Positions 9,384 to 18,627 of a DNA stretch of 64,000 bases are shown piece by piece. The notes below the pieces were generated by a model that was not told the DNA's origin, did not search any database, and saw only the letters and a list, made by a program, of their open reading frames with translations. Each line of letters starts with the position of its first letter. The stretch's first letter is position 1. Origin of the DNA: Sulfitobacter sp. EhC04 (GTDB lineage Bacteria > Pseudomonadota > Alphaproteobacteria > Rhodobacterales > Rhodobacteraceae); the NCBI RefSeq assembly GCF_001650875.1, contig NZ_LXYI01000031.1, positions 21,290 through 85,289 of the forward strand. The letters run 5' to 3'. Made by a program: the position numbers and the translations under genes.

Positions 9384-10706
9384 TTATTTTTGCAATGGTG
9401 ACCACGATGGGTCCGACCCCCCTTCGGGCGTGCGCACGGGCCGCAGGTTGCGCCCGGAAATGTCCACCGAATAAAGGGTCGATGACCCGCCCGCGCCCTG
9501 GGTTTCGCGGGCGAACATGATCACCCGGCCGTTCGGGGCCCATGTCGGCCCCTCATCCAGAAACGACGCGGTCAGCAGACGCTCTTCCGAGCCGTCCAGC
9601 CGCATCACACCGATGTGGAAACGGCCCTTGTTCTGCTTGGTAAAGGCCACCAGATCGCCACGCGGAGACCAGACCGGCGTGCCATACCGCCCCTCTCCAA
9701 AGGAAATGCGCGTCGGCTCTCCCCCGGTGGCGGACATGATATATAGCTGCTGGGTGCCGGAGCGGTCGCTTTCGAACACGATGCGGCTGCCATCGGGGCT
9801 GTAGCTGGGCGCGGTCTCGATCGACGGGGTATTGGTCAGGCGCACGGACTGGCCGCTGGCGATATCCATTGTGTAGATGTCCGTGTTACCACCCTGCGTC
9901 AGCGAATAAACCACGGTCTGCCCGGAGGGCGAGAAGCGCGGCGCAAAGCTCATGGTGCCTTCGGCGCTTTCCAGCACCCGGCGCTGGACCGAGCCGATGT
10001 CCAGCACATAAATCCGCGGAAAGCCGCTTTCATAGCTGGTGTACAGAACCCGGTCGCCAGAAGGCGAAAAGCGCGGCGCCAGCACGATGGAACCTGAATC
10101 GGTCAGGTACTGAACATTCGCCCCATCGTAGTCCATGATCGCCAACCGCTTCTGACGCGCATCCTTGGGACCGGTTTCAGAGACATAGGCCACGCGGCTG
10201 TCGAAATAGGCACCCTCCCCGGTAATCCGGCTATAGACCGCATCGGCCACTTTATGCGCCATGCGCCGCCAGCCTTCGGTGGTCCCCGAAAACTGAAGGC
10301 CATCACCCAGTTCCGCGCCCGAGAACACGTCGTAAAGCCGGAACTTCACGTTGACTGAATTGCCCTGCACGTTCACCGCCCCGGTGATCAGCGCCTGCGC
10401 GTTGATCGCTTTCCAGTCGGCATATTGCACCGGCGCGTTGAAATCGCTGACGGTGGAGATAAAGGCCGATGCCGGAACCTCGCGGAACAAGCCGGTTCCC
10501 GTCAGGTCCTCCGACACCACCCGAGAAATGTCACCGGCAAGCTGCCCGGATTCCGCGCTTTCAGGCTGAAAGCTGGGCACCGCAAAGGGCAAAGGCTCGA
10601 TCACCCCTTCGGTGATCTCGATCCGCAGCGGCCCCTGCTGGGCCTGTACCGCGCCGGACAGGGCGCAGACCAGCACCAGGAACAGGCTCAAAAAACGCAA
10701 TTTCAT
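9384..10706 (-). CDS. tolB: Tol-Pal system protein TolB
   Basis: This periplasmic protein joins Pal and TolA in the energised Tol-Pal machine. It is 440 residues long with a signal peptide cut around AVQA-QQG (residue 22). An N-terminal domain with the TolA-box region precedes a six-bladed WD40-like beta-propeller made of repeated blocks such as [53 protein letters not shown] and [13 protein letters not shown]. The five repeated [P]xxSPxG motifs are visible directly. It lies between tolA and pal. Confidence 0.97.
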   Translation of the reverse strand: MKLRFLSLFLVLVCALSGAVQAQQGPLRIEITEGVIEPLPFAVPSFQPESAESGQLAGDISRVVSEDLTGTGLFREVPASAFISTVSDFNAPVQYADWKAINAQALITGAVNVQGNSVNVKFRLYDVFSGAELGDGLQFSGTTEGWRRMAHKVADAVYSRITGEGAYFDSRVAYVSETGPKDARQKRLAIMDYDGANVQYLTDSGSIVLAPRFSPSGDRVLYTSYESGFPRIYVLDIGSVQRRVLESAEGTMSFAPRFSPSGQTVVYSLTQGGNTDIYTMDIASGQSVRLTNTPSIETAPSYSPDGSRIVFESDRSGTQQLYIMSATGGEPTRISFGEGRYGTPVWSPRGDLVAFTKQNKGRFHIGVMRLDGSEERLLTASFLDEGPTWAPNGRVIMFARETQGAGGSSTLYSVDISGRNLRPVRTPEGGSDPSWSPLQK

Positions 10707-10832
10707 CTCGTCAGCATCCTTTCGGGCTTAAACGTAAATCCACTATTTCGCGGCTTTGCCGATAATTCGAGGGGAAGTTCGCGCAAAATGACACCATAGC
10801 AAGATAATGCCTGTGGATAGACACTTGTTCCA

Positions 10833-12002
10833 TCATTTTACCCGCATCTTTTCGGGGTTGAAGGTCATTTCAATCTCCTGCCACTGGCTATATTTCTCCG
10901 CAGGCAGTTGATAGCCCTTCGATCCGCACAGGATGATCGCGCGGCGTGCCGCCTCGAACGCCTGTTTGGCAGCGGCAGATGATCCCCCCTCACTGCCGAT
11001 CATCTGGATCGACCCGATGATGGGGGTGCCGTCCTGCGCCATGTTAACCGCGACAACCACAGTTGTGCGCAGCGCCTCGGAAGACAGCGATCCCACGTTC
11101 CAGCAGTTGGATACGGCAACCCGCAGGCTTTCCTTTTCACCCGCCGACAGCGGCGGACCGCTGGGTGCGGCAGCAGGCGCGGGTGTGTCGGCCTGTGCGC
11201 CTTCGGTCGCGTCCTGCGCGGCTTCCAATGCGGCCATGATGTCGTCGTTGTTCACCGCAGGATCGGCCTGCGGGGCCTCAGCCGCGGGCTGCGGAGTCGG
11301 TTCCGGTGCGGTCTGTGGCGCTTCGGCGGCCTGCACCGGCGGCGCGGCAGGGCGTCGGCCCGGTGGGCGCGGCGATGCGGCCGGTGCCTTGGTCGCCTCG
11401 GTCACGATCTCGGTTGTTGCTTCTTCTGGGGCGGTGGCCTCCTGGGTTTCCTGCGGGGTATCGCCGGTTTCGTCCTGGGTGACGGCTTCCTGCTCGACCG
11501 GATCGGGCGTTGCCTCCGGCTCGGGCTGTGCGACGGGTTCGGGGGCGACCCGTTCCACCGGGCGGGGCGCAGCCTGGGGGGCAATCTCGGGCACAAGCAC
11601 CGCCTGATCGCCAACGGGTTCGTCCAATACCGGCGGGGTATCCGTCACCTCTGTCTGCGGCGGCAAAGCCAGCTCCGTCACGTCGGGCGGGGCGTCATCG
11701 GCGGGCGGATCGGCCTGCACCGGCGCGGGCTGCTCTATCTGCGTGTCCGGCTCTGCCGTGACCTCCGGCTGATCCGGAGTCACTTCGGGTGCTGCGGGCT
11801 GTGCCACCTCGGTCGCCGTGTCGGGCGATTGCTGCCCCGCAACCAGCGCATCGAAATCCGTGCTTGAAATCACCGACACCTCGGTCATCTCGAATGGCGG
11901 CGGCTCGGAGGTGAAAATATTACCCAGCAGCAGCCAGCCGATCACTGTCAGGTGGCCGGCACCCGAGACATAATGCCCGATATGAAGATCGTTGCGGCGC
12001 AA
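10833..12002 (-). CDS. tolA: TolA-like inner-membrane bridge protein
   Basis: The 389 residues show a single N-terminal membrane helix (VSGAGHLTVIGWLLLGNIF, about 12-30). A long low-complexity linker rich in Pro, Ala, Glu, Thr and Val follows (about 50-270), then a globular C-terminal domain containing the paired cysteines of SNCWNVG and ILCGSKG. It links TolQR in the inner membrane to TolB/Pal. Only a TTG start is available, three bases after the tolR stop, as the region upstream in this frame offers nothing better. This suggests re-initiation coupling. The Pro-rich linker differs from the long Lys/Ala helix of enterobacterial TolA. Confidence 0.88.
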   Translation of the reverse strand: MRRNDLHIGHYVSGAGHLTVIGWLLLGNIFTSEPPPFEMTEVSVISSTDFDALVAGQQSPDTATEVAQPAAPEVTPDQPEVTAEPDTQIEQPAPVQADPPADDAPPDVTELALPPQTEVTDTPPVLDEPVGDQAVLVPEIAPQAAPRPVERVAPEPVAQPEPEATPDPVEQEAVTQDETGDTPQETQEATAPEEATTEIVTEATKAPAASPRPPGRRPAAPPVQAAEAPQTAPEPTPQPAAEAPQADPAVNNDDIMAALEAAQDATEGAQADTPAPAAAPSGPPLSAGEKESLRVAVSNCWNVGSLSSEALRTTVVVAVNMAQDGTPIIGSIQMIGSEGGSSAAAKQAFEAARRAIILCGSKGYQLPAEKYSQWQEIEMTFNPEKMRVK

Positions 12003-12005
12003 GCG

Positions 12006-12476
12006 TCACTCTGACCCCGGACTGTCCAGCGCCGGACCGCCGATGTCGGTCACCAGCCCGATGTTGGAAAAACCGCCCGCGTTCAGCGCGCCCATAACCT
12101 CCATCACCTGCGCATAAGGCACTTTGCCATCGGCACGCAGATAGACCCGGTCGCTGGCGCGTTCCGCCGCAATCCCGCGCAGGCGGGTCACAAGTTGATC
12201 GCGCGCCACTTCGGTGGTCTGGATCTGCACCGCGCCATCGGCACTGACGGTGACCGTCAGCGGCTCTTCCTGCTCTGCCGGCAGGGCACCGGCGGCAGTT
12301 TTCGGCAGTTCCACCGGCACGCCAACCGTCAGCAACGGGGCCGCCACCATGAAGATGATCAGCAGGACCAGCATCACGTCCACAAAAGGGGTCACGTTGA
12401 TCTCGGACATCGGTTGGGCGCGCCCGCGCCGCCGTCCGCGTCCGCCGCCCTGTTTCTTGATCGCTCCCGCGCCCAT
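12006..12476 (-). CDS. tolR: Tol-Pal motor subunit TolR
   Basis: This ExbD/TolR-family protein of 156 residues has an Arg/Gly-rich N-terminus, a conserved SEINVTPFVDVMLVLLIIFMV segment holding the membrane helix with its proton-relevant Asp (about residue 33), and a periplasmic domain. With TolQ it uses the proton gradient to move TolA. The ATG lies two bases after the tolQ stop, and its own stop is three bases before the tolA start. Confidence 0.96.
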   Translation of the reverse strand: MGAGAIKKQGGGRGRRRGRAQPMSEINVTPFVDVMLVLLIIFMVAAPLLTVGVPVELPKTAAGALPAEQEEPLTVTVSADGAVQIQTTEVARDQLVTRLRGIAAERASDRVYLRADGKVPYAQVMEVMGALNAGGFSNIGLVTDIGGPALDSPGSE

Positions 12477-12478
12477 GC

Positions 12479-13174
12479 TCAGCTGTCCAGCTGTCGTGAC
12501 AGGATGGTGGCGAATTCGTCGGAAAACGCCTCATGCGCGCCAATGATACGCTCAGAATCCGCGTTGAGCTTGTTGTAGAAAATCACCGCCGGGATGGCCG
12601 CCAGCAGGCCCAGGCCCGTGGCCAGCAGCGCCTCTGCAATGCCGGGGGCAACAACTGCCAGGTTGGTATTCTGCTGGGCTGCAATCTCGACAAAGGCGTT
12701 CATGATACCGATCACGGTGCCAAACAGACCAATGAAGGGCGCGGATGACCCAACCGTCGCCAGCACGGTCAGCCCGCCTTGCAGACGCTCGGCCTCCTTT
12801 GCGATGGCCACATCCATCGACCGGTCGATGCGCGCCGTGGCACCGGGGATCAACCCGCCATCGTCGCGATGCGAGCGTTGCCATTCAGTCATGCCTGCGG
12901 CGAATATCTTTTCCGCAGGTCCAGTGGGGTCCGGGCCGATCTGGTCGAAAAGTGCGTCCAGCGGCTCCCCTGACCAGAACGCCTGATCGAATGCCTTCTG
13001 TTCCGAGCGCGCAACGCGATACTGCAACAACTTCTGCACGATGATCGACCACGACCAGAAGGAGGCAATGATCAGGATGATCATCACCAGTTTGACCCCC
13101 AGCGTCGCCCGCGCGAAAAGTCCCCACACGGAGAAATCAATCTCCTGCGCCAATGCCAGCGTTTCTGCTTCCAT
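12479..13174 (-). CDS. tolQ: Tol-Pal motor subunit TolQ
   Basis: This MotA/TolQ/ExbB proton-channel protein is 231 residues long. The first helix (about 16-42) follows a short periplasmic tail; two more lie at about 130-160 and 170-195. The family signature around GLFGTVIGIMNAF and the GIAEALLATGLGLLAAIPAVIFYN block are both intact. It is the first gene of the tol block on this strand; ybgC lies 118 bases upstream. Confidence 0.97.
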   Translation of the reverse strand: MEAETLALAQEIDFSVWGLFARATLGVKLVMIILIIASFWSWSIIVQKLLQYRVARSEQKAFDQAFWSGEPLDALFDQIGPDPTGPAEKIFAAGMTEWQRSHRDDGGLIPGATARIDRSMDVAIAKEAERLQGGLTVLATVGSSAPFIGLFGTVIGIMNAFVEIAAQQNTNLAVVAPGIAEALLATGLGLLAAIPAVIFYNKLNADSERIIGAHEAFSDEFATILSRQLDS

Positions 13175-13292
13175 TATTCCTGCTCTTGTTGTGACGCCGC
13201 GTCGCGGCTGCGTGCCTCTGCGGCCCTGTTTTCCAAGGCGCTATTTGGCGCAAACCTATCCCAGTGCAAGCGGGAATGCCAGAACATTGGCG

Positions 13293-13691
13293 TCAACCCG
13301 CCGCATCCTTGGGCAGTGAGCGGAGTTTTGCTGGCAATCTGGTGGGTTTGCCACCGGTTGTCATGCAGACGGCTGTGACCACGGCGCGAAAGATGACCTT
13401 GCCCTCACGGCAGACATCCTGATGGAAAACCCAGCGCGTCGCCCCCTTGGCGAAATGCGTGCTGCGCACCTCCAGCCGGTCGCCGAAACCGGCCGTGCCC
13501 AGATAATCGGCCTCGACCCGCGTGACGACAAATACGATGCCCTGCGCCCGCATCTCGCGCTGATCCAGGCCGAACTCTTCAACAATATCGGACCGCGCCC
13601 GTTCAATGTAACGCAGGTAATTGGCGTAATAGACGATCCCCGCCATATCGGTGTCTTCATAAAAGATGCGGACCGGAAAGACATGGGTCAT
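13293..13691 (-). CDS. ybgC: Tol-Pal associated acyl-CoA thioesterase YbgC
   Basis: This 132-residue single hot-dog-fold thioesterase has the 4-hydroxybenzoyl-CoA thioesterase signature YEDTDMAGIVYYANYLRYIERAR, in which the Asp at about position 15 is catalytic. Members act on short-chain acyl-CoA or acyl-ACP and accompany the tol genes in most proteobacteria, with a suggested phospholipid role. The first four bases overlap the end of the upstream hypothetical gene (ATGA), so the two are co-translated. Confidence 0.94.
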   Translation of the reverse strand: MTHVFPVRIFYEDTDMAGIVYYANYLRYIERARSDIVEEFGLDQREMRAQGIVFVVTRVEADYLGTAGFGDRLEVRSTHFAKGATRWVFHQDVCREGKVIFRAVVTAVCMTTGGKPTRLPAKLRSLPKDAAG

Positions 13692-14311
13692 TGCAGGACT
13701 CCGACACGTGCAGCCAGCCGCAAAGCATGGGCCGGGTCCTGGGCCGCAACCGGCAGCACCGGATCATATGCCGCCCGCAGCACCCCCGCCACATCCGGTT
13801 GCAGCACCGTCGTCTCGCCCGCCACGGCCAGCGGCGACCGGTCCTGGAACGCGCGGTCCGACCACAGCAACATGGACTGGACGATCTGGCTCAATGCCAG
13901 CGTATGCGCGGGAACCGCACTCAGATCTGCATCCATCCGCAGAAAGACAAAACAGGCCTTGATCGCGCCGCGCTTGTCAAAGCGAAAGAACCGGTACTGG
14001 TTCGCCCCTGCCGCCTCCAGCCGGGCCACCAGTGGCGCGAGGTCCGGCATCAGCCGGTCCATGCCCGGCACCGCCACCAGTTCCGACCAGTCGCGGAAGA
14101 AGAACATCATCAGATTGCTGCCCAGCTCCGCGTCCATCTCGCCCATCTCATGTCCGGCCAGACCGCAGACCGCCTCGACCGCCCCCTTGACCACCGACAG
14201 CGTGGCATCATCGACGCCAAAGACCACCGGGCAGACCGGCCGCCCCCAACGCGCAAAGGCAAAACTCCCGTCCCCACGGGTAAACAGCGCCTCGACCTGT
14301 TCAGCATCCAT
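13688..14311 (-). CDS. Conserved hypothetical protein between ruvB and ybgC
   Basis: A 207-residue soluble protein with no signal peptide or membrane helix. It begins MDAEQVEALFTRGDG and contains a hydrophobic core VVFGVDDATLSVVKGAVEAV, an acidic GHEMGEMDAELGSN stretch and a FFFRDWSELVAVPGMDRL segment. I do not recognise the family. It sits in the same direction between ruvB (35-base gap) and ybgC (4-base overlap), so it is a member of the ruv-tol transcription unit. The tight placement and normal codon use support a real gene. Confidence 0.8.
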   Translation of the reverse strand: MDAEQVEALFTRGDGSFAFARWGRPVCPVVFGVDDATLSVVKGAVEAVCGLAGHEMGEMDAELGSNLMMFFFRDWSELVAVPGMDRLMPDLAPLVARLEAAGANQYRFFRFDKRGAIKACFVFLRMDADLSAVPAHTLALSQIVQSMLLWSDRAFQDRSPLAVAGETTVLQPDVAGVLRAAYDPVLPVAAQDPAHALRLAARVGVLQ

Positions 14312-14346
14312 GTTTCATTGTTCCCAAAATACACATCACCGACAGC

Positions 14347-15366
14347 TCAGCCAAACAGATCGTTCTGCCCCTTGGGCGGTGCCATCCCCAGATGCGCCCA
14401 GGCCTTCGCGGCCAGCATCCGCCCGCGCGGGGTACGCTGGATCAATCCCTGCTGCAACAGGAAGGGCTCGATTACCTCCTCCAAAGCATCGCGGCTCTCC
14501 GACAGGGCCGCCGACAGCGTCTCGATCCCCACCGGGCCGCCCTGATAATTCTCCGCGATCAGGGTCAGATAACGCCGGTCGGCCCCGTCCAGCCCCAGAT
14601 GGTCCACGCCCAGCCGCGTCAGGGCCATGTCGGCCAGCGCCCTGGTGACCCTGCCATCGCCCTCCACAAGCGCAAAGTCCACGACCCGCCGCAAGAGCCG
14701 TCCGGCGATCCTGGGGGTCCCCCGCGCGCGGCGGGCTATCTCGCGGGCGCCATGCTCGTCTGCGGGCGCGCCGAGCTTTCGGGCGTTGCGGTCGACGATG
14801 ATGAAAAGCTCGTCTTCGCTGTAGAATTCCAGCCGCGTCGGAATGCCGAAACGATCCCGCAGCGGGGTGGTCAGCAACCCCATCCGGGTGGTGGCGCCCA
14901 CCAGCGTGAAAGGCTGCAGCTCGATCCGCACGGTGCGCGCCGCAGGCCCCTCGCCGATCACGAGGTCCAGCTCGAAATCCTCCAGCGCCGGGTAAAGCAC
15001 CTCCTCCACCGCCGGATTGAGCCGGTGGATCTCGTCGATGAACAAGACATCGCGCGCCTCAAGGTTGGTCAGGATCGCCGCAAGGTCCCCCGCCTTTGCC
15101 AGCACCGGGCCGGAGGTCATGCGGAACCCGACACCCAACTCGCGCGCCATGATCTGCGCCAAGGTCGTCTTGCCCAGACCCGGAGGCCCGTGAAACAACG
15201 TATGATCCATCGCCTCGCCCCGCTGACGCGCGGACTGGATGAACACCCGCAGGTTCGCCCGCGCCTCAGCCTGGCCGACGAATTCGTCCAGCATCTGAGG
15301 CCGCAAGGCGCGGTCGAAATCCTCGGGCAGCGGGTCGGGCCGCACTGTGGGGTCAATTTCGGTCAT
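14347..15366 (-). CDS. ruvB: Holliday junction branch-migration ATPase RuvB
   Basis: This AAA+ hexameric motor drives branch migration of RuvA-bound four-way junctions. At 339 residues it is the usual length. Walker [12 protein letters not shown] begins at residue 60, Walker [11 protein letters not shown] is at about 107-116, sensor 1 lies in LVGATTRMG, and the arginine finger region in [20 protein letters not shown]-terminal winged helix ends with [19 protein letters not shown]. It lies 50 bases downstream of ruvA. Confidence 0.98.
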   Translation of the reverse strand: MTEIDPTVRPDPLPEDFDRALRPQMLDEFVGQAEARANLRVFIQSARQRGEAMDHTLFHGPPGLGKTTLAQIMARELGVGFRMTSGPVLAKAGDLAAILTNLEARDVLFIDEIHRLNPAVEEVLYPALEDFELDLVIGEGPAARTVRIELQPFTLVGATTRMGLLTTPLRDRFGIPTRLEFYSEDELFIIVDRNARKLGAPADEHGAREIARRARGTPRIAGRLLRRVVDFALVEGDGRVTRALADMALTRLGVDHLGLDGADRRYLTLIAENYQGGPVGIETLSAALSESRDALEEVIEPFLLQQGLIQRTPRGRMLAAKAWAHLGMAPPKGQNDLFG

Positions 15367-15416
15367 CTGTCATCCGCGCCATCTTCGGCCCATCGAGAGG
15401 GCTGTTGAACGGCACC

Positions 15417-16079
15417 CTACCCCTTCGGTGCCAGCAGTTTCAACGCCGCGCGGATCAGGGCGGGCGTGTCGGCATCGGGCGCGTCGCCCGCCGCCTGCGC
15501 CACGGCACCGGCGGCATCGCCGGGGCCATAGCCCAGATTGCCCAGCGCCGACAAAGCGTCGGCCTGGGCCGAGGTGGCGGCAGGTGCGGCGCGTGCCGGG
15601 CGGGTGACCGGGGCTTCAAGCACCTCTGCGCCCGCATCGCCATGAGCCTCTGCCAGCGAGCCGCTCATTGCCATGACACCGGGGGCCTTGTCCTTGAGGT
15701 CCAGCACCACGCGCTGCGCAATCTTGGGGCCAACACCCTTGGCCGCCTTGACCGCGTTCCAGTCGCCCAGCGCGATCGCCCGGCTGACGCCATCGGGCCC
15801 CAAAGCGCCCAGAATGGCCAGCGATGCCTTGGCCCCGACCCCCTGCACCGAGGTCAGCAGGCGATGCCATTCCTTTTCCACCAGGGTCTGGAACCCGAAA
15901 AGCTGCATCAGGTCCTCGCGCACCACCAGATCGGTATAAAGCGCCACGACCTCTCCCACACCGGGCAGGGCGGCAAGAGTGCGGTCCGAGCAATAGACCA
16001 GATAGCCCACGCCGCGCACGTCGATCAAAAGGTGATCCGCCGCGCGGTAGTCGATGCGCCCTGTAATCTTGCCGATCAT
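15417..16079 (-). CDS. ruvA: Holliday junction DNA-binding protein RuvA
   Basis: RuvA tetramers clamp Holliday junctions for RuvB. The 220 residues start [28 protein letters not shown], the OB-fold. Two helix-hairpin-helix motifs follow: [20 protein letters not shown] and [21 protein letters not shown]. An Ala/Pro-rich linker leads to the small C-terminal domain ([17 protein letters not shown]). The start overlaps the ruvC stop by four bases. An upstream in-frame start would add 20 residues that read as antisense-like low complexity, so it was not used. Confidence 0.97.
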   Translation of the reverse strand: MIGKITGRIDYRAADHLLIDVRGVGYLVYCSDRTLAALPGVGEVVALYTDLVVREDLMQLFGFQTLVEKEWHRLLTSVQGVGAKASLAILGALGPDGVSRAIALGDWNAVKAAKGVGPKIAQRVVLDLKDKAPGVMAMSGSLAEAHGDAGAEVLEAPVTRPARAAPAATSAQADALSALGNLGYGPGDAAGAVAQAAGDAPDADTPALIRAALKLLAPKG

Positions 16080-16582
16080 GCGCTGGCCCGCGCAACAGCC
16101 GCCGCCAGCCCGGAGGCCCCGCCGTGATGGGCATGACAAATTGCAATGGCCAGCGCATCAGCCGCGTCCGGGCCGGCGATCTCGATCCCCGGCAGTTGCA
16201 TCCGCACCATATGGCCCACCTGGCCCTTGTCCGCATGGCCCACGCCGACAACCGTCTTCTTGACCGTGTTGGGTGCATATTCACCAACGCACATCCCCGC
16301 CTGCGCCGGCACCAGCATCGCAATGCCCCGCGCCTGCCCCAGCTTCAGCGTGCCGGCCCCGTCCTTGTTTACAAAAGTCTGCTCCACCGCCGCAGCCTGA
16401 GGGCGGTAGGTCGCGAAAATCCGCGTCAATTGCGCGTGCAGGGACAGCAACCGCTGCCCCAAATCATCGCCTTGTGACACGATCACACCGTTGGCCACAT
16501 GGGAAAGCCGTGGTCCGGCCACGTCGATCACCCCCCAACCAAGGTTGCGCAGCCCCGGATCAATGCCGATTACCCGTATCAT
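16076..16582 (-). CDS. ruvC: Holliday junction resolvase RuvC
   Basis: This endonuclease cleaves four-way junctions symmetrically. The 168-residue reading starts [18 protein letters not shown], with the first catalytic Asp at residue 8. The Glu of [23 protein letters not shown] and the acidic pair in [16 protein letters not shown] complete the active site. It is the first gene of a ruvC-ruvA-ruvB series on this strand. A start 45 bases upstream is possible but would add a Lys-rich non-family extension. Confidence 0.97.
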   Translation of the reverse strand: MIRVIGIDPGLRNLGWGVIDVAGPRLSHVANGVIVSQGDDLGQRLLSLHAQLTRIFATYRPQAAAVEQTFVNKDGAGTLKLGQARGIAMLVPAQAGMCVGEYAPNTVKKTVVGVGHADKGQVGHMVRMQLPGIEIAGPDAADALAIAICHAHHGGASGLAAAVARASA

Positions 16583-16913
16583 CCTGTCCGATTTCGCCTC
16601 TTTGTTGTTTTTTTGATGCACTAGCACGAAAGGCGAACATTCACCAAGTTCTTTCGCGCGAGGTCTGACTGCGACATCCCGCGCGTCGCTTTTGAGCCAC
16701 GGCGCCTGTTTACGCCGCAGGAGCGCCCGTCAGCGACATGATCTGCGTGTCTCTTTCCGTTAATATTCAGAGTTTTACGGCGAAAAACCACCTATGCAAT
16801 AGCCGCAGAACACACATGCATTTCTGGCGATTGTGCAGCGTTTCAATTCCGCCTATCTGCGCAGCACACCGCCGGGAAAACCGGCATAACTCTTTTGTAA
16901 AAGGACGGCTCCA
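16583..16913. other. Intergenic region upstream of ruvC and of the DUF1127 gene
   Basis: This 331-base divergent region separates ruvC (left) from the DUF1127 gene (right). It holds the leaders and presumably the promoters of both, but I could not fix a convincing -35/-10 pair. Its right half is more A/T-rich than neighbouring coding DNA (for example around TTCCGTTAATATTCAG). No open frame with a plausible start and ribosome site was found. Confidence 0.5.
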
Positions 16914-17132
16914 ATGGCAGCTATTGACACCACCCGCACCGCATACGGCTCCATCATCGCCGTTTCTCGTTTCTTCTCCGGTCTGAACGCACTGGCCGCA
17001 GCACTGGTCGCATGGAACGACGCCCGCGCAACGCGCCGGGCCCTGTCCTCGCTGACCGACCGCGAACTTGACGATATCGGCCTGGTCCGTGGCGACATCG
17101 ACATGGTGGCACAGTCCAACCTGATCCGCTGA
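16914..17132 (+). CDS. DUF1127 small basic protein
   Basis: This 72-residue protein has the family core NDARATRRALSSLTDRELDDIGLVRGDI at its C-terminus, where the Arg-rich helix and the LxxLxDxELxDIGL pattern define DUF1127 (YjiS-like). The N-terminal part is longer and hydrophobic/Ala-rich. Some alphaproteobacterial members affect RNA turnover or stress and carbon metabolism; the role here is unknown. The ATG has AAAGGA upstream. Two hairpins follow the stop, so the gene is monocistronic. Confidence 0.88.
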   Translation: MAAIDTTRTAYGSIIAVSRFFSGLNALAAALVAWNDARATRRALSSLTDRELDDIGLVRGDIDMVAQSNLIR

Positions 17133-17139
17133 TCGCGTC

Positions 17140-17160
17140 GCGGCGGGAAACTCCCGCCGC
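17140..17160 (+). terminator. Stem-loop after the DUF1127 gene
   Basis: GCGGCGGGA and TCCCGCCGC pair perfectly (nine base pairs, three-base loop AAC) seven bases past the stop. Only two T residues follow, so it may be an mRNA-stabilising 3' hairpin or a weak terminator in front of the stronger one 30 bases on. Confidence 0.6.
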
Positions 17161-17183
17161 TTCACCGCTCACCACGCCTAGAC

Positions 17184-17223
17184 AAAAAACCGCGTTCTCC
17201 AACACTGGGGAACGCGGTTTTTC
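17184..17223. terminator. Bidirectional rho-independent terminator
   Basis: An A-run, the arm ACCGCGTTC-CC, a short loop, the arm GG-GAACGCGGT and a T-run are arranged symmetrically. It can therefore end both the rightward DUF1127 transcript and leftward transcripts from the 17301-17645 gene. Confidence 0.88.
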
Positions 17224-17280
17224 TTTGCCGGACTGCGGATCGTCGGAGGAAGACGGGTGCAGCCGCCCGTCAAGGGGCAA

Positions 17281-17309
17281 CTGCGCTGACCAGGCCCTGG
17301 TCAGCGCAG
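17281..17309. repeat. Near-perfect 14-bp-arm palindrome over a stop codon
   Basis: The arms CTGCGCTGACCAGG and CCTGGTCAGCGCAG are exact complements around one central base. The right arm contains the last codons and the TGA of the leftward 114-residue gene, so the transcript would fold exactly at the end of translation. There is no adjacent T-run. Confidence 0.8.
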
Positions 17310-17645
17310 GACCGGACCGGTCATGCTGGCAAGCGATTCAGTCACGGGATCAATCGCCAGAACTTTCGCCCCGGCCTGTTCGAAAACCGTGCCGCTCTCA
17401 AGTTTCGCGAGGCGATCATTATAGGTCACCGGACCTACAGCCGCGACCATGAAGACCTTGAGGCCAAGAAAGCCAAGCGCAAACATGACCAGAAGCTTGA
17501 AGGGAAATCCCCGGCGGCGGCGTTTCGGTGTCACGGTGATCAGCCCATCGCGGCCAACCTTGGTGGAATAGCCATGCGTCATCCGCGCGTGCTTTTTCCC
17601 CAGGTTCGAAAGGCGGGCAACAAAGTGGTCGTGTGTCTCAACCAT
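17301..17645 (-). CDS. Hypothetical single-pass membrane protein
   Basis: 114 residues. A basic cytoplasmic N-terminus ends in TPKRRRRGFPFK and is followed by one membrane helix (LLVMFALGFLGLKVFMVAAVG, about residues 51-71) and a short periplasmic tail (about 43 residues). This is a type II orientation by the positive-inside rule. I do not recognise the family. Its stop is embedded in a strong palindrome and the bidirectional terminator follows. The genes around it are divergent in role (DUF1127, prmA), so context says little. Confidence 0.65.
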   Translation of the reverse strand: MVETHDHFVARLSNLGKKHARMTHGYSTKVGRDGLITVTPKRRRRGFPFKLLVMFALGFLGLKVFMVAAVGPVTYNDRLAKLESGTVFEQAGAKVLAIDPVTESLASMTGPVLR

Positions 17646-17754
17646 GTCTTATTTCTCTCAACATCGGCCCCCACCGCTGTTGAAATCAGAATTAGACAAT
17701 GAATGTGGCAAATTCTGGGCAAGTGCCTCAAATGTACCTTAAAACCCCATCAAT

Positions 17755-18627
17755 CTAGGTGTTTCTTTGCAGTGTGAGTGTCGTCCAGTCGACAATGCTC
17801 TCGCGGTCGACCAGATTGATGCCAGACCGTGCATAAACACCGATCACCTCATCGGCCTGTTCGTTCAGAATCCCCGAGAGAATCGCATATCCGCCCGGTT
17901 GCAGGGAATCAGCCAGATCGGGGGCCAGCGCGATCAGCGGACCCTTTAGTATGTTGGCAAAGATCAGGTCAAAAGGGGCCGCGCCTTCGAGGTCGGGATG
18001 GCCAAAGCCCGCCGCCTCGACACAGTTCACCCGGCCGGTCAGCCCATTTGCCGCCACATTCGCCTTTGCGACGTCCACGGCGACCTCGTCAATGTCGCTG
18101 GCCAGCACATTTTGCGGCCAGATGCGCGCCGCGGCCATGGCCAGTACCGCAGTGCCGCAGCCGATATCGACCACGTTTGCGCCCTCAAAGCCGCCCGTAG
18201 CCAGCCGGTCCAGCGCCCGCAGACATCCCAGCGTGGTGCCGTGGTGCCCGGTGCCAAAGGCCATCGCCGCCTCGATCAGCAGCGGCTCGACCCCTTCCGG
18301 CACCTTGTCCGCATCATGGCTGCCATAGACAAAGAAACGCCCGGCCTCCACCGGTGCCAATTCGCGGCGCACATGGGCGACCCAGTCGGTCTCCGGCAGT
18401 TCGGACACCACGAAGGGCTTTGCGCCCAGGGCGGCGGCCAGCACGGCCAGGCTTGCCTCGTCCGGCGCCTCTTCGAAATAACCGCCGACCTCCCAGAGCC
18501 CGGAGCCGTCTTCCATCTCGAACACGCCGATGCCGGTGGGTTCGGGGGTCATCCCCTCCATCGCCTCGCCCAGCTTATAGGCGGGCACGCGGCCTTCAAG
18601 GGTGGTCAATGCGGTAAAGGTGGGCAT
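17755..18627 (-). CDS. prmA: Ribosomal protein L11 methyltransferase
   Basis: This SAM-dependent enzyme methylates lysines and the N-terminus of ribosomal protein L11. The 290 residues show an N-terminal substrate domain and a class I methyltransferase domain. Motif I is VVDIGCGTAVLAMAAAR, with the acidic VLASDIDEVAVDVAKAN after it and the (D/N)PPF-equivalent FDLIFANILKGPLIALAPDL. AFGTGHHGTTLGCL upstream is a PrmA hallmark. The ATG overlaps the stop of the MATE gene (TGATG), so the three genes MFS-MATE-prmA are translationally linked. Confidence 0.95.
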   Translation of the reverse strand: MPTFTALTTLEGRVPAYKLGEAMEGMTPEPTGIGVFEMEDGSGLWEVGGYFEEAPDEASLAVLAAALGAKPFVVSELPETDWVAHVRRELAPVEAGRFFVYGSHDADKVPEGVEPLLIEAAMAFGTGHHGTTLGCLRALDRLATGGFEGANVVDIGCGTAVLAMAAARIWPQNVLASDIDEVAVDVAKANVAANGLTGRVNCVEAAGFGHPDLEGAAPFDLIFANILKGPLIALAPDLADSLQPGGYAILSGILNEQADEVIGVYARSGINLVDRESIVDWTTLTLQRNT

